Below, piece by piece: positions 1 to 5,982 of a DNA stretch of 12,572 nt. The notes below the pieces were generated by a model. That model was not told the origin of the DNA. It did no database searches and worked only from the letters and a program-made list of their open reading frames with translations. The stretch covers positions 1 to 12,572 of the forward strand of contig JBBDRW010000010.1 of assembly GCA_040905265.1 (NCBI GenBank), in the 5' to 3' direction. Both the position numbers and the translations under genes were made by a program. Origin of the DNA: JBBDRW01 sp040905265 (GTDB lineage Bacteria; Bacteroidota; Rhodothermia; Balneolales; Balneolaceae). Position 1 is the first letter of the stretch; each line of letters opens with the position of its first letter.

Positions 1-53
1 AGTGACCTCTACCGTGTCGGGGTAGCGCTCTAAACCAACTGAGCTAAGCACCC
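1..53 (-). tRNA. tRNA-Val (anticodon GAC), 5' part, truncated by window edge
   Basis: Read on the minus strand, the gene begins at 53 with a 7-base acceptor strand GGGTGCT, then TA, a D-arm (GCTC/GAGC closing a loop containing GTTGG), a single G, and an anticodon arm CTACC/GGTAG around the loop CCGACAC. With the standard numbering the anticodon is GAC, which reads valine codons. The variable region starts with AGGTC and the T-arm and 3' acceptor strand lie outside the window. The base before the anticodon (position 33) is C, where U is nearly universal; positions 34-37 (GACA) are otherwise normal. All visible stems pair perfectly, so this does not look like a decayed gene. The isotype is read from the anticodon only, since the acceptor end is missing. 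Confidence 0.88.
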
Positions 54-270
54 TGGAATCATTGCGAGGAGATTCTCCCATCTCCCAATGGCTATCAGGA
101 CCGGAAGTGGCAGTCGGGTGGAGAATCTGGCCGAAATACAATACAGCAAACCGACCCATCTCAGATGCCAAAACCGGAATACTCAATATAGAGAGGATTC
201 ATAGAGAGAGGCAACCGAAAAACCATCCAAATTTATACTCTTTGCCCCGCCTCTTCTTCCGGCCGGCCCA

Positions 271-308
271 ACTGCTGAAAGCGCAAACGATTTTGTTTTC
301 AGCTCAGT
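271..308. other. Imperfect long hairpin in tRNA-nusB spacer
   Basis: GCTGAAA (274-280) pairs with TTTCAGC (297-303). Inside it CAAA (284-287) pairs with TTTG (292-295) around a CGAT loop, leaving an asymmetric internal bulge. Outside it ACT (271-273) can pair with AGT (306-308) across a two-base bulge. A T-run follows at 322-326 on the plus strand. It ends no visible gene, so it may be a terminator of an unseen short rightward transcript, part of a small RNA, or chance. Confidence 0.4.
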
Positions 309-352
309 GCCATAGTTCGTATTTTTAATATCTTGAGAAGCAGACCACAGAT

Positions 353-369
353 ACAGTCGATCAGACTGT
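353..369. promoter_or_regulatory. 17-bp palindrome upstream of nusB (candidate operator)
   Basis: ACAGTC (353-358) and GACTGT (364-369) are perfect inverted arms around GATCA. The right arm runs into a TTTG (369-372) that lies 18 bases before TAGTTG (391-396), a weak match to a Bacteroidota-style promoter. The geometry fits a dimeric repressor site overlapping the upstream promoter element of the nusB cluster. The regulator is unknown and a chance palindrome is possible. Confidence 0.35.
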
Positions 370-421
370 TTGGCCGGTCGCCCGAACAGATAGTTGTACG
401 TTCCTCCTTCAAATCAGTTCT

Positions 422-883
422 ATGACAAACCGCAGATCCGTAAGGGAAATTGTATTACAGGCTTTATATGCCCGGGAAGTGGGGGAGAACAGCCCGGCCG
501 AGGTTCAGAAAAACATCCTGAAGCAGAAACTCTCGAAAGACAAGGAGTCCCTGAAATTTGCTGAATCCCTGTTGCTACGGACGGTCGATATGGAACAGGA
601 ACTGGACAGCCTGATATCTGAACAGATCCGGAACTGGAATATCCACAGGCTGGCAGTTATAGATAAACTGATTCTTCGAATTGCACTTTGCGAACTTTTA
701 CGGTTTGAAGAGATCCCTTCTAAAGTGACAATTAATGAAGCGATTGAACTTGCCAAACGATTCTCTACAACCAAGAGCGGCAAGTTTGTGAATGGGATTC
801 TGGACGCTGCACTCAGCCATTTGCAAGAAGAGGGACGGATCAGAAAAAGTGGCCGTGGACTTGTTGAAACCTCCAGGAAGTAG
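422..883 (+). CDS. nusB: Transcription antitermination factor NusB
   Basis: This 153-residue protein is a full-length NusB, the small all-helical RNA-binding protein that pairs with NusE (ribosomal protein S10) on boxA RNA and keeps RNA polymerase elongating through rRNA operons. The N-terminal RRSVREIVLQALY (4-16) is the arginine-rich first helix that contacts RNA. The C-terminal half has the family core: NWNIHRLAVIDKLILRIALC (71-90), the ELLRFEEIPS segment (91-100), INEAIELAKRFST (104-116) and KSGKFVNGILD (118-128). It is the first gene of a plus-strand run and is followed 5 bases later by a phosphatase gene. No Shine-Dalgarno sequence precedes the ATG; the leader even contains CCTCCTT at 403-409, the complement of one. 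The start is supported because RRSVRE sits immediately after it. About 15 charged residues extend past the conserved core. Identification is firm. Confidence 0.97.
   Translation: MTNRRSVREIVLQALYAREVGENSPAEVQKNILKQKLSKDKESLKFAESLLLRTVDMEQELDSLISEQIRNWNIHRLAVIDKLILRIALCELLRFEEIPSKVTINEAIELAKRFSTTKSGKFVNGILDAALSHLQEEGRIRKSGRGLVETSRK
875..880 (+). promoter_or_regulatory. Ribosome binding site inside nusB 3' end, supporting GTG start
   Basis: AGGAAG lies 8 bases before the GTG at 889 and inside the last codons of nusB. It supports the non-ATG start of the phosphatase gene and suggests its translation is linked to nusB. Confidence 0.6.
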
Positions 884-888
884 GGCTC

Positions 889-1572
889 GTGGCAACAGAC
901 AAGGTACTTGCAATCGGAGATATACACGGCTGTCTTGAAACGCTCAAGGCATTGCTTGCCAAACTGGAGAGTTATCCGAACCACCGGTTGATCTTTATCG
1001 GTGACTACATTGACAGAGGCCCGGATTCAAAAGGAGTAATCGATTTTCTGATAAAACTGCGTGAGAACCGCGAGTGTATCTTTCTCCGCGGCAACCATGA
1101 ACAGATGCTCCTGGATGCTCTGGATAAGAAAGATTCCAGTCAGTTTGAGATGTGGTATCGAAACGGGGGTGACCGAACTCTTAAATCGTATGGGGTCAGG
1201 CCGGAGGATCCGATACTTCCGGAGGATCATATGGAGTTTTTTCGGAGTACAGAGATTTATCACGATACAGAACACTACTTTTTTGTTCACGCTGGTGCGC
1301 CACCCCATCAGACACTGAAGGAGAGCATCTCCGCTCCGCAAAATACTCATAACTTTTTATGGAGCCGTGCCCATCTTGGGCTGGCGTCAACAAAGTGGGA
1401 GAAGCGGGTCGTCTTTGGCCATACCCCGAGGCCGGAGCCGATACAAACACGGGATATGATCGGGATTGATACCGGCTGTGTCTATACAATGAATGAATAT
1501 GCAGCACTTACTGCTCTTCTGCTTCCGGACGAGGCTTTTATTCAACAGAAGTCCCTGGAGCAGCAGGTGTGA
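889..1572 (+). CDS. PPP-family serine/threonine-type metallophosphatase
   Basis: This 227-residue protein carries every motif of the bacterial PPP phosphatases (PrpA/PrpB-like, related to ApaH): GDIHG at 10-14 (metal ligands D11 and H13), GDYIDRG at 38-44 (D39, R43), LRGNHE at 66-71 (N69, H70), VHAG at 133-136 (H134), FGHTP at 176-180 (H178) and IDTGC at 193-197. The family uses two metal ions to hydrolyse phosphoesters, from phosphoproteins in some members and dinucleoside polyphosphates in others, so the substrate here is open. It lacks a signal peptide and membrane segments and should be cytoplasmic. The GTG start gives the usual short lead (about 9 residues) before the first motif, and the preceding AGGAAG backs it. 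It follows nusB by 5 bases, so co-transcription is very likely. The stretch around residues 105-115 contains a tandem PED element from a 10-base direct repeat. The length is normal for the family. Confidence 0.92.
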   Translation: MATDKVLAIGDIHGCLETLKALLAKLESYPNHRLIFIGDYIDRGPDSKGVIDFLIKLRENRECIFLRGNHEQMLLDALDKKDSSQFEMWYRNGGDRTLKSYGVRPEDPILPEDHMEFFRSTEIYHDTEHYFFVHAGAPPHQTLKESISAPQNTHNFLWSRAHLGLASTKWEKRVVFGHTPRPEPIQTRDMIGIDTGCVYTMNEYAALTALLLPDEAFIQQKSLEQQV

Positions 1573-1605
1573 GGCAGTTTCTGAATTTTTAACCTGGTAA
1601 TCATT

Positions 1606-2700
1606 ATGAATCTGAAATGTGGAATTGTGGGCCTGCCCAATGTGGGCAAGTCGACACTGTTTAACGCCCTGAGCAACGCCGGTGCCGAATCGGCAAACTT
1701 CCCCTTCTGTACCATCGATCCCAATGTGGGACAGGTGCCGGTGCCGGATGAGCGTCTTGATACTCTGGCAGCCCTGGTTGACCCGAAGCAGATTGTTCCG
1801 GCGAGTATCGAATTTGTCGATATTGCGGGGCTGGTAAAGGGAGCCTCGGAAGGAAAGGGGAAAGGGAATGCCTTTCTCTCCCATATCCGGGAGGTGGATC
1901 TGATCATTCATGTCGTTCGCTGTTTTGACGACCCTGATATCATTCATGTGGAGGGGGGTGTAGATCCGGAAAGGGATATCCGGATCATTGAAGAGGAGTT
2001 GATCCTGAAAGATCTGGAGACGGTAGAGAAGCGGGTAGAGAATCTGAAAAAACAGTCCAAAAGCGGAGACAAGAAGATGCTCCAGCTACTGGAAGGTGCC
2101 GACCGGCTGCGGGTACATCTCGAAGAGGGTAAGTCGGCACGTAATTTTCCCCGGGACGGAGAGGAGTCTTCACTTTTTCAGGAGATGTTTTTGCTCTCGG
2201 ACAAACCGGTTCTTTATGCTTGTAACGTGGCTGAAGAGGATGTGCAGACCGGCAATGCCTGGATGGAAACTGTAAGGGAGATCGCAGCAGAACACGAGGA
2301 TCAGGTCGTCTCGTTTTGTGCAAAAATTGAAGCGGAGATTGCCGAACTGGATGAAGAAGAGAAGGATCTTTTTCTGGAAGAGCTGGGGGTCTCGAGTTCC
2401 GGCCTGGACCGGCTGATTCGTGCCGCGTATGAAAAATTGGGTCTGATCACCTATTTTACAGCCGGGCCCAAGGAAGTACGAGCCTGGACCATCCGGAAAG
2501 GGACCAAGGCTCCTCAGGCGGCTGGAGTAATCCATACGGACTTCGAGCGCGGGTTTATCCGGGCAGAGACGATCGCCTTTGAGGATTATGCCTCGTTGAA
2601 GTCGGAGAAAGCAGCCCGGGAAGCAGGTAAAATGCGGCAGGAAGGAAAAGAGTACATTGTAAAGGATGGCGATGTGATGCTTTTCCGGTTTAATGTGTAG
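1606..2700 (+). CDS. ychF: YchF/OLA1-family ribosome-associated ATPase
   Basis: This 364-residue protein is a complete YchF, a universally conserved Obg-related P-loop protein that binds the ribosome and, unlike most relatives, prefers ATP. Visible motifs are the P-loop GLPNVGKST (9-17), NFPFCTIDPNVG (31-42) with the switch cysteine C35, the DxxG motif DIAG (72-75) followed by LVKGASEGKGKGNAFL (76-91), and NVAE (207-210) where GTPases have NKxD; this replacement explains the altered nucleotide preference in the family. A helical segment (about 125-195) interrupts the G domain, as is typical. The C-terminal TGS domain begins near ITYFTAGPKEVRAW (281-294) and runs to the end. The gap to the phosphatase gene is 33 bases and the gap to the next gene 52. 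No Shine-Dalgarno sequence is evident, but the start is fixed by the P-loop position. In E. coli ychF is linked to stress and translational control; the role here is inferred from family. Confidence 0.98.
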   Translation: MNLKCGIVGLPNVGKSTLFNALSNAGAESANFPFCTIDPNVGQVPVPDERLDTLAALVDPKQIVPASIEFVDIAGLVKGASEGKGKGNAFLSHIREVDLIIHVVRCFDDPDIIHVEGGVDPERDIRIIEEELILKDLETVEKRVENLKKQSKSGDKKMLQLLEGADRLRVHLEEGKSARNFPRDGEESSLFQEMFLLSDKPVLYACNVAEEDVQTGNAWMETVREIAAEHEDQVVSFCAKIEAEIAELDEEEKDLFLEELGVSSSGLDRLIRAAYEKLGLITYFTAGPKEVRAWTIRKGTKAPQAAGVIHTDFERGFIRAETIAFEDYASLKSEKAAREAGKMRQEGKEYIVKDGDVMLFRFNV

Positions 2701-2734
2701 ATGGTTTTTCAAAGCCTCCTATTTGTGACATAAT

Positions 2735-2749
2735 TTTCCAAACAGGAAA
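2735..2749 (+). promoter_or_regulatory. Ribosome binding site of the HisN-like gene in a small hairpin
   Basis: AGGA (2744-2747) stands 5 bases before the ATG at 2753 and is a good ribosome binding site. GGAAA (2745-2749) can pair with TTTCC (2735-2739) around a 5-base loop, so the site could be partly masked. The stem is only five pairs, mostly A-T, so its effect is doubtful. Confidence 0.35.
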
Positions 2750-2752
2750 CAA

Positions 2753-3532
2753 ATGAAGAAAGATGAATTGATTGCACTTCGGGATGCTGCTGAACAGATT
2801 GCCCGTGCAGCCGGGAGGCATACACTCCGCTATTTCAAGAAACCGTTTGACCTGAAGTTTAAACAGGATGACACTCCGGTGACAAACGCGGACCGCGAAG
2901 CGGAACAGATCGTTCGCGAAAGTGTTGAGAAACAGTTTCCGGATCACGGCTTTATCGGGGAAGAGTCTGGGCGTGACGGTGAGAAGCGAGACATTGTTTG
3001 GGTAGTCGACCCGATCGACGGAACCCAGTCATTCATCCACGGTGTCCCCTTTTATACTACACTGATTGGTATTTTGGTAGAGGGTGTGCCTCAGGTTGGA
3101 ATTATCTATGCCCCTGCTCTGGGTGAGATGATGGTTGCTGCCCGTGGTTCGGGTGCCTGGCTGAACGGCCAGCCTGCTCACACCCGGCCATGTACGGATC
3201 TTGCGTCTGCTTCGTTTCTTACGACCGATCTTACACATATCCGTGAACACGGTATGAATGAGCCGTTTGAGGAACTTCTTGCCCGCTGCCGGATACACAG
3301 GACATGGGGGGATGCCTATGGCCACCTGATGGTAGCGGCAGGCCGGGCTGATGTGATGTTCGACCCCATTCTGAGCCTCTGGGACGCAGCCGCCCTGCTT
3401 CCGGTTGTCGTCGAGGCTGGCGGTTCCTTTACCGATGTGTACGGAAAGGAGACAATTCACTCCGGAAGCGCGATCTCCTGCACGAAAGGGATCCGTTCTG
3501 ACGTTTTATCCTTTTTTGAGAAGAAATCCTAA
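2753..3532 (+). CDS. Inositol-monophosphatase-family phosphatase, HisN-like (probable histidinol-phosphatase)
   Basis: This 259-residue protein has the full metal-dependent, lithium-sensitive phosphatase fold. TPVTNADREAE (41-51) includes D47, GEES (69-72) includes the metal ligand E70, DPIDGT (86-91) holds the metal aspartates D86 and D89, and WDAAALLPVVVEAGG (210-224) carries the C-terminal ligand D211. The family dephosphorylates small substrates such as inositol phosphate, PAP or histidinol phosphate. The combination RTWGDAYGHLMVAAGRADVM (183-202) with WDAA and EAGG resembles the HisN branch, which performs the eighth step of histidine synthesis in actinobacteria and others. I therefore favour histidinol-phosphatase, but no histidine gene is nearby and substrate is not proven. 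It lies 52 bases after ychF and 24 before the M1-like gene. A clear AGGA precedes the ATG. There is no signal peptide, so it is cytoplasmic. Confidence 0.9.
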   Translation: MKKDELIALRDAAEQIARAAGRHTLRYFKKPFDLKFKQDDTPVTNADREAEQIVRESVEKQFPDHGFIGEESGRDGEKRDIVWVVDPIDGTQSFIHGVPFYTTLIGILVEGVPQVGIIYAPALGEMMVAARGSGAWLNGQPAHTRPCTDLASASFLTTDLTHIREHGMNEPFEELLARCRIHRTWGDAYGHLMVAAGRADVMFDPILSLWDAAALLPVVVEAGGSFTDVYGKETIHSGSAISCTKGIRSDVLSFFEKKS

Positions 3533-3556
3533 CGCGTACCCTGAACCGTAAAAACC

Positions 3557-5845
3557 ATGTATCGAATTCTGACAGTTCTGCTGCTGATTCCGTTTACGGC
3601 CGTTGATCTGGCCGCACAGGACGGAGATTATCCTGCTTTTCCCCGAATGGATATCGACTATCTGCATCTTGACCTGCTGCTCCATGTGAGTGAAGATTTG
3701 GAGATCGAAGGAGAGGCGCTCTACGAAGTAGAAACCCGTCGGCAAGGTGTCGATTCATTGGCCCTGAATGCATCCGGCCTGGAGATTCACCAGGTGGAAT
3801 GGGATGGAGTTGAACTCGATTACCAGTTCTCTGGAGAGGAGCTGGCCATCCGGCTTCCGGAGAATCTGGAACGGGGAACCTTCGCCGAATTGAGGATCAA
3901 CTACAGCACATCACCGCTCTTTGGAATTCACCGGGATGAGTGGGGTACGATCTGGTCCTCTCTTCAACGGGGCAGTCTACGGCACTGGCTTCCGGCCTTC
4001 GATCATCCGAGAAACAGTTTTACCACCAAAATACGGCTCACCTATCCGGGTGGAATGAGTGCTGTTGTGAACGGTTTGCCGGGTGAGTCCGGTGAAGAAG
4101 CAGACGGTGAGCTGTACCACTATTTTGAAACACTCTCACCTGTACCGGCCACAGCTCTCACGTTTGCTGTCGGTGAATTTGAACGATCCGAGACACAGAC
4201 GGGTCGTTACCGTATTCAGCTCCATTCTAGGGAGGGCCTGTTGGATCAACTTGCCAGGGGTAACCTTCTCAATACCGCTGCTGCCGCTTTTGAGAATGCA
4301 GAGTTACAGACCGGTGCAGAGTATCCCTGGAATGTACTCCATATTGTTGTCCTGGATGACGACCGCTGGGAGACCAAACAGTACGGAGCCGGTGTGGTTT
4401 ACCTCTATCAGTCACAGGGAGACCTTGCCCGGCAGCTTGTTCGCGGTATTTCTGCCCAGTGGTATGGCGTTCAGCTCCGGGAGGAGCAGTGGGACGACTC
4501 CGATGCTGTACTCCTTCTCCAGGAGTGGCTTGGCCACAACCAGGTCACCCTGAACAATCCACAATCTGAACAAACGATGTTGGCAGATCCGGACTCGAGT
4601 CTGCCTTTCTCTGCCCCTTACCGGGAGCGGGTGCATACATTTCTGAATACCGGCCAGAACCCTGTTTTTCAGGAGGTTTTCCGCCGTGTAGCGCCAACCG
4701 TTCTGCGCCAGATACAGGGTGTTATCAACTGGCATGACTTTGCCATGCTTCTCTATGAGGAGAGCGGGCAACCTTTTTTTGCTCCTCCGGAGTGGCCGGA
4801 GGCAGCTACGGAAGAAGAGACTCACTATACCTACCGTGTGAATTACGATCTGGATGAAGCCGCAGGTGAGCTCAGGCTCACGTTTCAGGCACAAGGTGCA
4901 CTGGTTGAGGAGCTTGTTCCGATACGGGCTACCGAGATTACCGTCCAGGAGCGGAGAGAACGGGAGATCGCCTTTACCGGCGGACGTGATGAAGTCGTTC
5001 TAACCGTCAACAGTGGTATTGAAAATTTAAAACTTGAGCATATCGGAGATCTTCCGGTCACTCTGGCAGAAGAGAAACCGCTCATGTTCTGGGTATATCA
5101 GCTTCGGAATGATGAGGGGCCGGAAGGGCGTAAGGAAGCAGCCGTCGGACTTCGCCAGTATCTGGATGACCCCGATTTGCAACTTGCACTTCTGGATCTG
5201 CTACGTGGTGAAGAGAATGAGTTTGTGATTGCCGAGATTCTTCGGACACTGGCTGATATCACGCAGGGCGCCTCCGGCACTCAGCAGATTTTTCTTGAGC
5301 GTTACCGGGCTGATGCACCCCGGGAGCATCAACAGGCAATTGTCTATGCATATAACAACTACCCAGGACAGGAAGCAGTAATCACTTCCCTTCGCGGGAT
5401 CATTCTGGAGACGCCTCACACGGCTGTTCAGGAAGATGCTGTACAGGCTCTGGCTTCCATGACAGAGCCGGACCGGTATCTGGAGATTACTCAGGCCCTT
5501 ATCCAGAGAGAGGAGGCAATTCCGGTCGTGCCGGTTCTTCTTCAGTTGCTGGCCGGGAAGGGGGAGGAGGAGCGCGCAGTTTCGATGGCCAATGCCCTTC
5601 TAAATCCTGGCTATTCCTATACACTGCGCTCATCCGGCCTTCAGCTGCTTCTGGAGTTTGATCAGTCTGCACAAGGTTGGGGAGGCCGGCTGCCGGATCT
5701 GTTGTCTGATCGTGATCCGAGAATCCGGTATCGGGCAATTGAAGGTGTACGACATCTGGACGGGCCGGCCCGAAGTAATTTGCTTGAAGAGCGACTGTTG
5801 GAAGAAAGCGACCCGAGGGTACGTAACCGGCTCTCTCAATACTGA
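3557..5845 (+). CDS. Secreted M1-aminopeptidase-like protein with lost zinc site and helical-repeat C-terminus
   Basis: This 762-residue protein begins with a probable Sec signal peptide (about 1-20, hydrophobic TVLLLIPFTAV, likely cut after LAA). Residues about 30-210 match the M1 N-terminal beta domain, including RHWLPAFDHPRNSFTTKIRL (142-161), MSAVVNG (167-173) and ALTFAVGEFE (200-209). The next region aligns with the M1 catalytic domain, but the substrate motif GAMEN is reduced to GAGVV (277-281), and the HEXXH zinc motif before the conserved QWxG reads RGISA (296-300). Both histidines and the catalytic glutamate are therefore gone and aminopeptidase activity is not expected. A beta-rich stretch (about 420-505) follows, then leucine-rich helical repeats of HEAT type (about 525-762), ending near DPRIRYRAIEGVRHLDG. 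The frame is intact throughout, so this is a maintained protein rather than a decayed gene. It sits 24 bases after the HisN-like gene without a Shine-Dalgarno sequence. A binding or scaffold role in the periplasm or at the surface is plausible but inferred. Confidence 0.85.
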   Translation: MYRILTVLLLIPFTAVDLAAQDGDYPAFPRMDIDYLHLDLLLHVSEDLEIEGEALYEVETRRQGVDSLALNASGLEIHQVEWDGVELDYQFSGEELAIRLPENLERGTFAELRINYSTSPLFGIHRDEWGTIWSSLQRGSLRHWLPAFDHPRNSFTTKIRLTYPGGMSAVVNGLPGESGEEADGELYHYFETLSPVPATALTFAVGEFERSETQTGRYRIQLHSREGLLDQLARGNLLNTAAAAFENAELQTGAEYPWNVLHIVVLDDDRWETKQYGAGVVYLYQSQGDLARQLVRGISAQWYGVQLREEQWDDSDAVLLLQEWLGHNQVTLNNPQSEQTMLADPDSSLPFSAPYRERVHTFLNTGQNPVFQEVFRRVAPTVLRQIQGVINWHDFAMLLYEESGQPFFAPPEWPEAATEEETHYTYRVNYDLDEAAGELRLTFQAQGALVEELVPIRATEITVQERREREIAFTGGRDEVVLTVNSGIENLKLEHIGDLPVTLAEEKPLMFWVYQLRNDEGPEGRKEAAVGLRQYLDDPDLQLALLDLLRGEENEFVIAEILRTLADITQGASGTQQIFLERYRADAPREHQQAIVYAYNNYPGQEAVITSLRGIILETPHTAVQEDAVQALASMTEPDRYLEITQALIQREEAIPVVPVLLQLLAGKGEEERAVSMANALLNPGYSYTLRSSGLQLLLEFDQSAQGWGGRLPDLLSDRDPRIRYRAIEGVRHLDGPARSNLLEERLLEESDPRVRNRLSQY

Positions 5846-5964
5846 ACGGACAGACTATAAAATGCGGACTCGTGGTGTTCAGCAGACTGCCGTGTACGTT
5901 TCAACAGGTATTCCGGAAAGGTTGGTACTCTGCAGGAAGCATACTGCCTGGACAGACAGTTCAA

Positions 5965-5982
5965 AGGGAATCGATTATCCCT
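5965..5982. terminator. Weak hairpin between convergent genes
   Basis: AGGGA (5965-5969) pairs with TCCCT (5978-5982) around an 8-base loop, overlapping the stop codon of the leftward permease gene. It lacks a T-tract. The other bases from 5846 to 5964, between the M1-like gene and the permease gene, hold nothing else I can identify. This is the only candidate transcription stop for the convergent pair and is weak. Confidence 0.2.

Larger units (their letters stand above)
54..421. other. Non-coding divergent spacer between tRNA-Val and nusB
   Basis: I see no credible gene in these 368 bases. An 88-codon open frame at 62-328 has a composition and sequence unlike any family I know and no ribosome binding site. 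The stretch carries a small perfect inverted repeat just upstream of the tRNA (GGAGAT at 68-73 against ATCTCC at 80-85), a long imperfect hairpin (271-308) and an operator-like palindrome (353-369), the last two described separately. A leftward promoter-like pair (TTGCCT, 18 bases, TATATT on the minus strand; -10 at 185-190) could serve the tRNA but would leave a leader of about 125 bases. Confidence 0.6.

Noticed and set aside
62..328. Rightward open frame of 88 codons next to the tRNA
   Set aside because: No ribosome binding site, no recognisable domain and a residue mix typical of non-coding DNA; it also runs through the 271-308 hairpin.
505..984. Long leftward open frame antisense to nusB and the phosphatase gene
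   Set aside because: It is the complement of two well-supported genes and carries no family signature.
889..1572. Identification of the PPP phosphatase as ApaH (dinucleoside tetraphosphatase)
   Set aside because: ApaH proteins are longer (about 270-280 residues) with their own C-terminal features; the 227-residue length fits PrpA/PrpB-like enzymes better, though the substrate stays open.
2753..3532. Identification as SuhB-type inositol monophosphatase or CysQ
   Set aside because: The RTWGDAYG and WDAA/EAGG spellings resemble the HisN branch more; I kept a family-level call because this was judged by eye.
3557..5845. A frameshifted or decayed aminopeptidase pseudogene
   Set aside because: The frame is uninterrupted for 762 codons with signal peptide and ordered repeats; only catalytic residues are replaced, which points to maintained function.
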